DNA of 64,000 bases, from assembly GCA_022792885.1 (NCBI GenBank), contig JAAWBX010000036.1:1-64000 (forward strand), written 5' to 3'. How positions within the stretch are numbered: position 1 is the first letter of the stretch; each line of letters starts with the position of its first letter. This document shows positions 50,707-59,388 of this stretch, one piece after another. The notes under the pieces were generated by a model. That model had not been told where the DNA came from. It saw only the letters and a program-made list of their open reading frames with translations, and did not search any database. A program made the position numbers and the translations under genes. Origin of the DNA: Lachnospiraceae bacterium. GTDB lineage: Bacteria; Bacillota; Clostridia; Lachnospirales; Lachnospiraceae.

Positions 50707-51687
50707 ATGAGGATCATCGGAAAAATTTTGTTGTTCATAGGAAAACTTTTGGGAATCCTGTTATTGTTGGTGATCGGGCTTTTCCTGCTGGTGCTTCTGG
50801 TTCCGATTCGCTATCGGTTTTGCGGGAAGGCCCTGCCGGGTGAGCGGTTTCTGAAAGGCCAGGTGAGTTTTCTTTTTCATCTGATACACGTTTCCTTTAC
50901 CTGGCAAGAGTCCGGCGTTTCCTACCGCCTGCGGCTTTTCGGGATTCCGTTTTTTCCCGGAAAAAGGAAAGAAAAAAACGGAAGCGTTTCAAAGGAAACC
51001 GTTCCGGAAGAAGAGAAAGAGCCGGAGAGACCGGAAGCGAGCGATTCGGAAGAAGGCGAGAGCTTTTCCGATCTGGCGAAAGCGGAAATCGAGAAGAACC
51101 TTTCGCGGATGGAAAAGCCTGAAAACGCGGAGAATCTTTCCAAACTGGCGGAAGCGGAGATCCGGAAACTGCTTTCGGAGACGCCGGAGGCAGAGGAAGA
51201 AGCCCCTTCTGCTCCTTCCGGGGAAGCGGAGGCGCCTGTAAAAGATTCGGATTTTCAAAAGGAACCGGAAGTCCCGCCGCAGGAGACGGACGGCAGCACG
51301 GAGAAGGTTTGGGAGAAATTTCAGGCGGTTTCGCATAAAATCCGGCAGGTCAAGGAATTCTTACAAAAAGAGGAACACAAGCAGACGTTTGACAGGATCC
51401 GTCGGGAATTTAAAAGACTTTTTCGTCATTTGCGTCCGGTATGTCTGCGGATAAAAGGCGTCCTGGGTTTTGAGGATCCGGCGCTGACCGGAAAGGCTTT
51501 CGGCGTGCTGGCGCTTTTGATTCCTTTCTATCAAAATGCAGTTCAGGTAACGCCGGATTTCAGCGGAAGCCGGCTGGAAGGGGAATTTTTCCTGAAGGGA
51601 AGAGTTCGTCTGGGTACGATAACCGCTTCGGCAGTCAGACTGTTTATGGATAAAAATATACGCACATGGATCAGGAAAGCATGGTAA
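50707..51687 (+). CDS. DUF2953 domain membrane protein
   Basis: A 326-residue protein. One N-terminal transmembrane helix (about 9-34) is followed by a beta-rich segment, a low-complexity acidic region of about 100 residues (95-200, rich in Glu, Ala and Ser), then KIRQVKEFLQKEEHKQTFDRIRREFKRLFRHLRP and the DUF2953-like FGVLALLIPFYQNAVQVTPDF. In Bacillus, DUF2953 protein YtfI is next to ytfJ, the same as here. It is probably a sporulation membrane protein; its function is unknown. The 3' end is close to ytfJ. Confidence 0.85.
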   Translation: MRIIGKILLFIGKLLGILLLLVIGLFLLVLLVPIRYRFCGKALPGERFLKGQVSFLFHLIHVSFTWQESGVSYRLRLFGIPFFPGKRKEKNGSVSKETVPEEEKEPERPEASDSEEGESFSDLAKAEIEKNLSRMEKPENAENLSKLAEAEIRKLLSETPEAEEEAPSAPSGEAEAPVKDSDFQKEPEVPPQETDGSTEKVWEKFQAVSHKIRQVKEFLQKEEHKQTFDRIRREFKRLFRHLRPVCLRIKGVLGFEDPALTGKAFGVLALLIPFYQNAVQVTPDFSGSRLEGEFFLKGRVRLGTITASAVRLFMDKNIRTWIRKAW

Positions 51688-51701
51688 GGAGGATATGCGG
51701 C

Positions 51702-52109
51702 ATGGCAGAAAGTAAGTTTAACGAAACGGTAGCTTCTATGTTTAAGGGAATGGATCACTTTATCACGACAAAAACGGTCGTGGGGGACGCGATCCGGATC
51801 GACGCGGAGACGGTGATTCTGCCGCTGGTGGACGTTTCGTTCGGCGTGGGAGCCGGCGCGTTCGAGAATAATGCCAAAAACAACGCCGGGGGAGGTCTGG
51901 GCGGCAAAGTACAGCCGAGCGCCGTTTTGGTTTTTCAAAATGGAAACGTACGTCTTGTGAATATCAAGAATCAGGATATTATTACCAAAGTATTTGATAT
52001 GATCCCCGGTGTGATCAACCGTTTTGGCAAGAAAGAAGCGCCGTTGAACGAGGACGAGATTGTAAAAGAAGCGTTTCAGGATGAGAGCACCGGACCGGAG
52101 TCCGTGTAA
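51702..52109 (+). CDS. ytfJ: GerW family sporulation protein YtfJ
   Basis: A 135-residue GerW/YtfJ family protein linked to spore germination. The motifs VGDAIRIDAETVILPLVDVSFGVGAGAF and GGGLGGKVQPSAVLVFQNGNVRLVNIK are typical. ATG 51702 follows AAGGAGG; an in-frame ATG at 51666 lies in the DUF2953 gene and has no site. It follows DUF2953 as in Bacillus ytfI-ytfJ. It supports the view that the organism makes spores. Confidence 0.93.
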   Translation: MAESKFNETVASMFKGMDHFITTKTVVGDAIRIDAETVILPLVDVSFGVGAGAFENNAKNNAGGGLGGKVQPSAVLVFQNGNVRLVNIKNQDIITKVFDMIPGVINRFGKKEAPLNEDEIVKEAFQDESTGPESV

Positions 52110-52250
52110 AATACTTTCATGAGGAAAACCTGTCAGGCGGCGCTATCATGTTTGGGGAATGTTCTGCATAGGATATAGCGGAAAGGCAGGTATCCGAAGC
52201 GGAGTCCGGAATGCCGGACAAAGAAGCGGGGTGCCTGAAAGGTGCGATTC

Positions 52251-52391
52251 ATGAAACGAATTCTGGGATTAAGTTTTTTCTGGTGCGGAGTGGGAATGGC
52301 CGTCTGGGTCATCATTCCCCGATCGATCCTTACGGTCTTTTTTGCGATCGGTTTTATCGTGATCGGCTATAATCTGTTCTGTAGTTGTTAA
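52251..52391 (+). CDS. 46-residue membrane protein
   Basis: A short frame encoding MKRILGLSFFWCGVGMAVWV then two likely transmembrane helices (about 4-23 and 27-42) and a CSC tail. An AAAGGTG site lies before the ATG. It follows ytfJ by 141 bases and precedes the convergent rpmB. Small two-helix proteins of this kind are often spore- or stress-related, but nothing specific can be said. Coding is likely because of the site and the regular hydrophobic pattern. Confidence 0.6.
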   Translation: MKRILGLSFFWCGVGMAVWVIIPRSILTVFFAIGFIVIGYNLFCSC

Positions 52392-52426
52392 GGACGATCT
52401 CTTTTCCGCTTTTTGGAACAATAAAA

Positions 52427-52449
52427 AGGGTGACCTTCCGGGTCACCCT
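52427..52449. terminator. rpmB terminator
   Basis: AGGGTGACC (52427-52435) pairs with GGTCACCCT (52441-52449); on the minus strand a T run follows (TTTTT). Confidence 0.82.
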
Positions 52450-52470
52450 GCGTTTGTAATCTGCTTAAAA

Positions 52471-52656
52471 TTATGCTCTCTCTACCAAGCCGGATTTCAG
52501 ACAAGAAGTACAAACATACATCTTTTTTGTTCCGCCGTTTACCTTGACGCGCACGGACTTTACGTTATTGCTCCACATCTTATTGCTTCTTCTATGGGAA
52601 TGACTTACTTTGATTCCGAAGTGAGCATCTCTTTGACAAATTGCACATTTGGCCAT
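52471..52656 (-). CDS. rpmB: 50S ribosomal protein L28
   Basis: A 61-residue large-subunit protein. It has the zinc-binding form: Cys4 and Cys7 (CAIC) with Cys52 and Cys55 (CTSC). FGIKVSHSHRRSNKMWSNNVKSVRVKVNG is the family core. ATG 52656 follows AAGGAGGTG; the frame is open further upstream without a site. It has its own promoter and terminator. Confidence 0.97.
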   Translation of the reverse strand: MAKCAICQRDAHFGIKVSHSHRRSNKMWSNNVKSVRVKVNGGTKKMYVCTSCLKSGLVERA

Positions 52657-52724
52657 AACAATCAGCACCTCCTTATCTGTATTCGATCCCTGATCTTCTG
52701 TCACACAGACCCAGAACATTATGT

Positions 52725-52753
52725 ATGATAGCAGACTTTGGAGGAAATTGCAA
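52725..52753 (-). promoter_or_regulatory. rpmB promoter
   Basis: On the minus strand TTGCAA (complement of 52748-52753) and TATCAT (complement of 52725-52730), spacer 17. Confidence 0.65.
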
Positions 52754-52877
52754 GTGGAAATGTTAATTTTTCGGAAATTCCAAAGGAAAAGTTAAATATA
52801 ACTTTTCAATCAGGAAAAAATAATGTATACTATACTGGTTATGGAAGATTTTAGAACTCTGTTTAGGAGGGGATATT

Positions 52878-53234
52878 ATGAAGTGTCGATTGATTAACGC
52901 GATGGGCGAGATCATCATTGATACCGATGTGATCGCAAAACTGGCCGGAACGGTTGCCATGGAATGCTTCGGTATTGTCGGAATGGCTTCCGTTAATATG
53001 AAGGATGGTTTTGTCAAGCTGCTTCGGAAAGATAATCTGACTCACGGAATCAGCGTGTCGGTGGAGAGTGATAAACTGTGCATTGATTTTCATGTGATCG
53101 TTTCTTACGGCGTCAGTATCGCTACCGTGTCCGACAACCTGATCGAGAATGTAAAATACCGCGTGGAAGAATTTACGGGTCTTGAAGTAGATAAAATCAA
53201 TATCTATGTCGAGGGCGTGCGCGTAATAGACTAA
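52878..53234 (+). CDS. Asp23/Gls24 family protein
   Basis: A 118-residue Asp23 (alkaline-shock) family protein, like B. subtilis YloU. IDTDVIAKLAGTVAMECFGIVGMAS and SYGVSIATVSDNLIENVKYRVEEFTGLEVDKINIYVEGVRV are the family core. The AGGAGG site precedes the ATG. A weak promoter with -10 TATACT lies near 52826. It is followed by fakA, as yloU-yloV in Bacillus. A membrane- or envelope-related role is suggested by the family. Confidence 0.93.
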   Translation: MKCRLINAMGEIIIDTDVIAKLAGTVAMECFGIVGMASVNMKDGFVKLLRKDNLTHGISVSVESDKLCIDFHVIVSYGVSIATVSDNLIENVKYRVEEFTGLEVDKINIYVEGVRVID

Positions 53235-53254
53235 TGGTAGGAGGAAAATCAGCC

Positions 53255-55036
53255 GTGGCAATTGTTTCGATAAATGCGGAAGAATTGAAAAAGTTATTTC
53301 TGGCAGGCGCCGGCCGCCTGGAATCAAAAAAAGAATGGATCAATGAACTGAATGTGTTCCCGGTTCCGGACGGCGATACCGGAACGAATATGACGATGAC
53401 GATTCTGTCGGCCGCGAGAGAAGTACAGGCTTTGCCGGAGGTGACGATGGCTGGCCTGGCGAAGGCGATTTCTTCCGGCTCTTTACGCGGCGCGCGGGGA
53501 AATTCCGGTGTGATTTTGTCCCAGCTCTTCCGTGGTTTTACCAAGGAGATCAAGGACAAGGACGTGTTGAATGCGAATCATCTGGCGGCCGCCTTTTTGC
53601 GCGCTTCCGAGACCGCGTACAAAGCGGTTATGAAGCCGAAGGAAGGTACGATTCTGACCGTGGCGAAGGGCATGGCGGATAAAGCGGCGGAGCTGGCCGG
53701 CAGCGGGATCGGGCTGGAAGATTTTATGAGGGAAGTTATTGCGCACGGCGACAGCGTGCTGAGCCGTACTCCGGAGATGCTTCCGGTACTGAAGCAGGCA
53801 GGCGTTGTGGATTCCGGCGGCCAGGGTCTGATGATGATTATGAAAGGCGCCTACGAGGCGCTTTTGGGGAAAGAGATTGATGTTCCCGCGCAGGCGGCGG
53901 CTCCTTTGCCTGCGCCGATGCCGGAGGCTGCGGGCAGCGGCACCGGCGCGGCTTTCGACGGCGGCGAGATCCGCTTCGGTTACTGCACCGAATTTATTAT
54001 AAATCTGGAGAAGGAGCTTCCCGAGGAGCAGGTGAGCGAGTTAAAGGGATATCTGGAATCGATCGGCGATTCCCTCGTTGTGGTAGCGGATGAAGATCTG
54101 GTCAAGGTACACGTACATACCAATGACCCGGGTCTGGCGATCCAGAAGGCATTGACGTACGGTTCTTTGTCCCGAATGAAGATTGATAATATGCGTGAGG
54201 AACATGAAGAGCGGCTTTTCGCGGCTTCTCAGACGAGCGTCGAAAAAGGGGCTCAGGCGATTTCCGCGGCGGTGGTTTCCGCGCCCCGGCCGGCTTCGGA
54301 CGAGGCGGAAGCGCGGGAGGAGATTCCTTCGTTCAAGGAATTTCTGGCCGGGAAGGAAGCGGCGACGGAGAAAGAGCGCAAGCCGTTCGGGTTTATCGCG
54401 GTTTCGGTCGGAGAAGGGATGAATGAGATTTTCCGGGGTCTGAATGTGGATGAGATCATTGAGGGCGGTCAGACCATGAATCCCAGCACCGAAGATATGC
54501 TCAATGCGATCGAGCGGGTGAACGCGGATACGGTCTATATATTCCCGAACAACAAGAATATTATCCTGGCGGCCGAACAGGCCATGCATTTGACGGAAGA
54601 TAAAGAGATCGTGGTGGTGCCGACGAAGACGGTTCCCCAGGGAATCACGGCTATCATCAATTTTTCTCCGGAGAGCGCGCCTGAGGAAAACAGGACCCGG
54701 ATGGAAGAGGAGATGAAAAAGGTTAAGACCGGCCAGCTTACCTATGCGATCCGCAACACGAATTTGGACGACTATGAGATTCATGAAGGCGATATCATGG
54801 GAATCGGGGATCATTCCATTGTGGCGGTGGGAACGGATATCCATCGGACGGCGGTTGAGATGATTGAGGCGCTGACGGACGACGATTCCGAACTGATCAG
54901 TATATATTATGGCGCGGAGGTGAAGGAAGCGGAAGCGGAAGCCTTGCGGGAGGAGATCTCGGAGGAATTCTCCGGTGATGTGGAAGTCTACAACGGCGGC
55001 CAGCCGATTTATTATTACGTGGTTTCGGTAGAATAA
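53255..55036 (+). CDS. fakA: Fatty acid kinase FakA-like protein (YloV)
   Basis: Phosphorylates FakB-bound fatty acids, feeding phospholipid synthesis. 593 residues. The N-terminal DhaL-type kinase domain (about 1-200) holds NVFPVPDGDTGTNM with metal-binding Asp39 and Asp41 and SLRGARGNSGVILSQLFRG. The middle and C-terminal FakA domains follow (EFIINLEKELPEEQV; IFPNNKNIILAAEQAMHLTEDKEIVVVPTKTVPQGITAIINF), separated by an Ala/Glu-rich linker near 325-370. A GTG start at 53255 follows TAGGAGG. It is coupled to the Asp23 gene. Confidence 0.93.
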   Translation: MAIVSINAEELKKLFLAGAGRLESKKEWINELNVFPVPDGDTGTNMTMTILSAAREVQALPEVTMAGLAKAISSGSLRGARGNSGVILSQLFRGFTKEIKDKDVLNANHLAAAFLRASETAYKAVMKPKEGTILTVAKGMADKAAELAGSGIGLEDFMREVIAHGDSVLSRTPEMLPVLKQAGVVDSGGQGLMMIMKGAYEALLGKEIDVPAQAAAPLPAPMPEAAGSGTGAAFDGGEIRFGYCTEFIINLEKELPEEQVSELKGYLESIGDSLVVVADEDLVKVHVHTNDPGLAIQKALTYGSLSRMKIDNMREEHEERLFAASQTSVEKGAQAISAAVVSAPRPASDEAEAREEIPSFKEFLAGKEAATEKERKPFGFIAVSVGEGMNEIFRGLNVDEIIEGGQTMNPSTEDMLNAIERVNADTVYIFPNNKNIILAAEQAMHLTEDKEIVVVPTKTVPQGITAIINFSPESAPEENRTRMEEEMKKVKTGQLTYAIRNTNLDDYEIHEGDIMGIGDHSIVAVGTDIHRTAVEMIEALTDDDSELISIYYGAEVKEAEAEALREEISEEFSGDVEVYNGGQPIYYYVVSVE

Positions 55037-55052
55037 TCGCAGAAGGTTTCGG

Positions 55053-55098
55053 AAGGCTGTTGCAAGAGACAGAAATGTCGTTTTGCGGCAGCCTTTTT
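55053..55098 (+). terminator. fakA terminator
   Basis: AAGGCTGTTGCAA (55053-55065) pairs with TTGCGGCAGCCTT (55083-55095) with two G-U pairs; a T run ends at 55098. Confidence 0.78.
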
Positions 55099-55127
55099 GG
55101 GTTATCGAAAAATAAAAGGAGGCAGTT

Positions 55128-57191
55128 ATGAGACAGACAAGCCCGGTCACTTCCTTAAAGGGAATTGGGCCGAAAACGGCCGGATTGCTGGAAAAACTGG
55201 ATATCCGGACCGTGGAGGATCTCCTGGAGAATTACCCCAGGGATTACGATTATTTCGCCGCGCCGACTCCGATTCTTTCCTGCCCGGATACGGGGATCGT
55301 GAGTATTCGGGCCGTGATCACGGGGAAACCTTATCAGGCGAAAAAAGGTAATTTACAGATCCTGACGGTCTGGTGTGAGGACGGAAGCGGCAAGATCAAG
55401 CTGATCTGGTTTCATATGCCTTATCTGGTCGGGAAATTGATTCCGGGTAGCCGTTATGTCTTTCGGGGCCGGATTCATAAGAAAGACAATTCCCGTTTTC
55501 TGGAACAGCCAGCCCTGTATTCCCCGGCGGAATATGAAACGCTGGAAGGAAGCCGTCGGCCGATCTACAGTCTGACGGCGGGTCTTACAAGCAGGACGCT
55601 GGCGAAAGCGGTAGAGGCCGCTTTGGCGAGACGTCCTCTGGAGGGCGAATATTTACCTCTCTGGATGCGGGAAGAATACGGTCTGGCGGATCCGAATTTT
55701 GCTGGAAGGGCCATCCATTTTCCGAAAAACGAAGAGGAGCTGCGGCTGGCGAGGACCCGATTGGTATTTGAAGAATTTTTCTTTTTTCTGTCGGCGATTC
55801 GGAGGTTGAAAACCGAAGAGCGGGAATGTCCGAATCGGTTTCCGCTTCCGCCTGTCCCGGAGACGGAGATGTTATTAAGCCGCCTTCCGTATCGCCTGAC
55901 AAAGGCCCAGGAGAGGGTCTGGCGGGAAATTTCGGGAAATTTAAACGGAAATACCCGGATGAGCCGTCTGATTCAGGGGGACGTGGGTTCCGGCAAGACG
56001 ATCCTGGCTTTTCTGGCGCTTTTACAGGTTACGGGCAACGGATATCAGGGCGCGATGATGGCGCCGACCGAGGTGTTGGCCCGGCAGCATTATGAGAGCC
56101 TGACAAAACTTCTGGAGCAATACGGGATCAAAAGGCGGGTCGTCCTTCTGACCGGTTCCATGACGGCGAAAGAAAAACGCCTGGCTTACGACCGGATCGA
56201 GACCGGGGCGGCCGAAATCATCCTGGGGACTCACGCCGTGATTCAGGAGAGGGTGCGTTTTGCCGGGCTGGCATTGGTGATCACCGACGAACAGCATCGC
56301 TTTGGCGTCAGGCAGCGAGAGGCGTTTTCGGATAAAGGAGAAGAAAAAGAACCTCATATTCTGGTCATGAGCGCCACGCCGATTCCGAGGACGCTGGCGA
56401 TCATTCTTTACGGCGATCTGGATATTTCCGTGATTGACGAGTTGCCGGCCGGCCGGCTTCCGATTAAAAACTGCGTGGTGGGGCCGGATTACCGGGAGAA
56501 TGCCTGGCGTTTTATTGAACGGGAGCTTCAGGCAGGGCATCAGGCATATGTGATCTGTCCGATGGTGGAAGAAAACGATTCGGTCGATTTGGAGAACGTA
56601 GTCGATTATCGGAAGAAACTTCAGAAGCGCCTGGGGTCGGGCCGGGTCGTAGGCATGCTTCACGGACGGATGAGGCCGGGGGAGAAAAACGCCGTGATGG
56701 ACGAATTTTTATCCGGCCGGATTCAGGTTCTGGTTTCGACGACCGTCGTGGAGGTGGGCGTCAATGTGCCGAACGCCACGGTTATGTTGGTGGAAAACGC
56801 CGAGCGGTTCGGGCTCGCCCAGTTACATCAGCTCAGGGGCCGGGTCGGAAGAGGGACGGACCCGTCGTACTGCATTTTTTTAAACGGTACCGGCGAGACG
56901 GATAAGAATAAACGTTTGCAGGTGCTGGTCCGGTCCAACGACGGATTTTACATTGCCTCGGAAGATTTAAAACTCCGGGGGCCGGGGGACCTGTTCGGGA
57001 TCCGGCAGAGCGGCGCTTTTGAGTTTGCTTTGGGAGATGTTTTTACCGATGCGGAAATTTTACGGCGGGCGTCCGAAGCTTCAAAGAGACTGGAAGCGGA
57101 AGATCCGGAACTTTCTTCGGAGGAAAATAAAGAATTGAAAAAGAAACTGACGGCTTATTTGGTGAGAAATCGAGAGCGACTGTATCTGTGA
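55128..57191 (+). CDS. recG: ATP-dependent DNA helicase RecG
   Basis: Regresses stalled replication forks and processes Holliday junctions. 687 residues. The N-terminal wedge (OB) domain begins PVTSLKGIGPKTAGLLEKLDIRTVEDLLENYPRDY. Walker A is GDVGSGKTILAFLALLQ, motif II DEQHRFGVRQRE, motif III SATPIPRTLAI, and motifs V-VI TTVVEVGVNVPNATVM and QLHQLRGRVGRG. An AGGAGG site precedes the ATG. fakA-recG order as in Bacillus. No clear terminator follows; gntR starts 60 bases later. Confidence 0.97.
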   Translation: MRQTSPVTSLKGIGPKTAGLLEKLDIRTVEDLLENYPRDYDYFAAPTPILSCPDTGIVSIRAVITGKPYQAKKGNLQILTVWCEDGSGKIKLIWFHMPYLVGKLIPGSRYVFRGRIHKKDNSRFLEQPALYSPAEYETLEGSRRPIYSLTAGLTSRTLAKAVEAALARRPLEGEYLPLWMREEYGLADPNFAGRAIHFPKNEEELRLARTRLVFEEFFFFLSAIRRLKTEERECPNRFPLPPVPETEMLLSRLPYRLTKAQERVWREISGNLNGNTRMSRLIQGDVGSGKTILAFLALLQVTGNGYQGAMMAPTEVLARQHYESLTKLLEQYGIKRRVVLLTGSMTAKEKRLAYDRIETGAAEIILGTHAVIQERVRFAGLALVITDEQHRFGVRQREAFSDKGEEKEPHILVMSATPIPRTLAIILYGDLDISVIDELPAGRLPIKNCVVGPDYRENAWRFIERELQAGHQAYVICPMVEENDSVDLENVVDYRKKLQKRLGSGRVVGMLHGRMRPGEKNAVMDEFLSGRIQVLVSTTVVEVGVNVPNATVMLVENAERFGLAQLHQLRGRVGRGTDPSYCIFLNGTGETDKNKRLQVLVRSNDGFYIASEDLKLRGPGDLFGIRQSGAFEFALGDVFTDAEILRRASEASKRLEAEDPELSSEENKELKKKLTAYLVRNRERLYL

Positions 57192-57251
57192 CGAATTTGT
57201 TAAAAATTCGGTTGGAGTGATTTTACCGGCGAGAAGGGAGCGTGACATTTT

Positions 57252-57830
57252 ATGAAAGAAAAATTGTCGACGATGATATATAAGGAAATTCGTAAAGACA
57301 TTCTGGACGGGGCGTATTCGACGAGGGATTTTCTCAGTGAATCTCAGATGGCAAAAAAATACGGAGTGAGCAAAGCGCCGGTGAAAGAAGCTTTACACGC
57401 ACTGGCCGATCAGGGGTATTTGGTCGGTTATCCGAGACGAGGCTATATGGTGAATCTTTATACGGAGGAAGAAATCGATAAGATTCAGGAAATACGAAGA
57501 GTTTTGGAAGCGCTGTGCGTCAGACATGCCATCGCTTCAGCCAGCGATGAAGAGATTGAAAGCCTGCGATTTTACCGTAACGGAGGAGAAAAGGAACTGG
57601 ATCCGCGTGAAACCGTTAATTTTCGTTTTCATATAGGTCTCGCCAGGCTTAGCAAAAATGAATTTTTGGCGGAAACCTTGACGCCTTTAGTCAGCAGGGC
57701 ATCCATGAGTAAGATCGATTTGATTGCCGATACGGAGCATTTCGATAAGATATTGGACGCCATGTTGGCGCGTGACGAAAAGAAAGCGATTTTTTATTTG
57801 GAGGAGGATATCCGTTATCTTAAAAAATGA
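57252..57830 (+). CDS. GntR family transcriptional regulator
   Basis: A 192-residue regulator. The N-terminal winged helix is YKEIRKDILDGAYSTRDFLSESQMAKKYGVSKAPVKEALHALADQGYLVGYPRRGYMV (about 10-68). The C-terminal part (about 75-190) is all helical, FCD-like but short: EIRRVLEALCVRHAIASASDEEI, NFRFHIGLARLSKNEFLAETL and FDKILDAMLARDEKKAIFYLEEDI. It is the likely regulator of the transporter and PLP-enzyme operon that follows a terminator, whose promoter carries a strong palindrome. Confidence 0.9.
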   Translation: MKEKLSTMIYKEIRKDILDGAYSTRDFLSESQMAKKYGVSKAPVKEALHALADQGYLVGYPRRGYMVNLYTEEEIDKIQEIRRVLEALCVRHAIASASDEEIESLRFYRNGGEKELDPRETVNFRFHIGLARLSKNEFLAETLTPLVSRASMSKIDLIADTEHFDKILDAMLARDEKKAIFYLEEDIRYLKK

Positions 57831-57858
57831 AAGAAGCGGTAAAATCTGAAACATGCTG

Positions 57859-57892
57859 CCCGGTTGTCAATAGACACCGGGATTTTTATTTT
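57859..57892 (+). terminator. gntR terminator
   Basis: CCCGGTTGTC (57859-57868) pairs with GACACCGGG (57873-57881) with a bulged T on an AATA loop, then ATTTTTATTTT. Confidence 0.82.
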
Positions 57893-57897
57893 AATAC

Positions 57898-57965
57898 TTG
57901 ACATTGGGAGGCAGTTTTGATATCCTTAGAAAGGATATAACTGATAATATCACAGAAGATATCAA
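57898..57965 (+). promoter_or_regulatory. Promoter and nested operators of the APC-PLP operon
   Basis: TTGACA (57898-57903) and TATCCT (57921-57926), spacer 17. A perfect 8-3-8 palindrome ATATCCTT-AGA-AAGGATAT (57920-57938) covers the -10. An outer inverted repeat TTGATATC (57917-57924) and GATATCAA (57958-57965) encloses it. Control by the GntR protein next door is inferred. Confidence 0.75.
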
Positions 57966-57984
57966 GTAAGAGGAGGAGGGTTTT

Positions 57985-59388
57985 ATGGAACAAAGAAAAA
58001 TACGGAAAAAAAAGATACGCCTGACCGGCGCTATTCTTATGGGGATTGGTTGTATTGTCGGATCCGGTATTTTCGGTACCCTGCCGACCGTAGCCACCGA
58101 GTATGGCGCTGGAGTTGTCTGGGCATTGTTGGGCGCGGCTTTTGTTGTAGTTCTACGATCTCTGGCATTGATGTATACCAGCGCCGCTCTTCCGATCAGC
58201 GGCGCCCAGTTTATGTGGGCGACGAAATTGTGGCATCCATATGCCGGAATGTTTATTTCCGCTTCCGCACTTTTGATGCCGACGATGGTGTCTTTGTTTG
58301 GCGTTTTGTTCTCCATGTATTTTGTGCCGCTTTTCCCGGGACTTGTCATCGACGATACGATAGCGGCGGTAGGCCTGCTTTTTATTTTCACGGTGGTAGC
58401 CTGGTTTGGAAACAAGAATACCGTATCCATCAGCAATGTCATGGTCGCGTTGCTTTTGATTGCGATCCTCCTGTATATTGTTTTAGGTCTGCCGAATTTG
58501 GATGCGGAAAACATTACTTTTGGCGAGATTATAAGACCGGGCGTCGGGCTTAGCAGTCTGGCTGCGGCGATTGGCGTGTTGACTTCATCCCTTTCCGGCG
58601 CCAGTTCCGTTTCCCAACTCGCAGACGATATGGAAAATCCGGGAAAAACCGTGCCGATTGCTCTGGCCTTGTGTCCGGTCCTCGTAGCGGTGATCTATAT
58701 CCTGATGGCTGTGGTTACGATCGGCATAATTCCGTCGGCTGAAGTAGAGTCCCTGTCTCAGGTGGCTTCTCATTTCATGTCTCCGACCCTTCTGACTTTT
58801 TTTATTGTGGGCGGTCCGATCTGCGGAATTATTACTTCACTGGTGCCGGTAGCCCTGGCCTGCGTGGCTATGGTAGAAAGATCCGCCGATACAAAGATTT
58901 TTCCGGAAATTCTGGGAAAACAGAATCGATATGGCGTGGCTTATGGGAGCTTGTTTTTGGTTATGGGAATCGCCATCGGTATCTGTGCGACCGGAGCGAC
59001 TTTTGGTGTGGTCATGACGGTTTTCTCTTTTTGTAATACGATTTCCGAACTGCCGAATACGTTGTCACCGATCCTGGCTCACAGAAAATATCCGAACTGC
59101 TGTGATAATTCCAGCGTGAAGATGAACTACAAAGTAGCCCGGCCGTTATCTGTCTTGACTGCCGTTATTTGTATCTATCTAAGCGTTCAAATGGCCCGGA
59201 CCCTGGACGTCAAAACGGTTGCTCTAATTCTGGCAGTCTACGTAATTGGCTACATATATTTCTTCGCCCGCGTTACATACTTGAAGAGAAAAGGTATAGA
59301 TTTGATAGGAGAGTTGAAAACGCCTTATCAATCATGGGAAGAAAAAGAAGCGTCTTATAATATAGGAGTAAAGAATGATGGCGTTTAG
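57985..59388 (+). CDS. APC family amino acid/amine permease
   Basis: A 467-residue membrane protein with about twelve transmembrane helices. The APC consensus in TM1 is MGIGCIVGSGIFGTLP; SSLSGASSVSQLADDMENPGKTVPIAL matches TM6-7 of the family. It probably takes up an amino acid or amine. The GAGGAGG site precedes the ATG. It overlaps the PLP enzyme by 14 bases, so import and the enzymatic step are linked. The substrate cannot be read from sequence. Confidence 0.9.
   Translation: MEQRKIRKKKIRLTGAILMGIGCIVGSGIFGTLPTVATEYGAGVVWALLGAAFVVVLRSLALMYTSAALPISGAQFMWATKLWHPYAGMFISASALLMPTMVSLFGVLFSMYFVPLFPGLVIDDTIAAVGLLFIFTVVAWFGNKNTVSISNVMVALLLIAILLYIVLGLPNLDAENITFGEIIRPGVGLSSLAAAIGVLTSSLSGASSVSQLADDMENPGKTVPIALALCPVLVAVIYILMAVVTIGIIPSAEVESLSQVASHFMSPTLLTFFIVGGPICGIITSLVPVALACVAMVERSADTKIFPEILGKQNRYGVAYGSLFLVMGIAIGICATGATFGVVMTVFSFCNTISELPNTLSPILAHRKYPNCCDNSSVKMNYKVARPLSVLTAVICIYLSVQMARTLDVKTVALILAVYVIGYIYFFARVTYLKRKGIDLIGELKTPYQSWEEKEASYNIGVKNDGV

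Noticed and set aside
54041-55150. 369-codon open frame on the minus strand
   Set aside because: Antisense to fakA; no ribosome site or recognisable domain.
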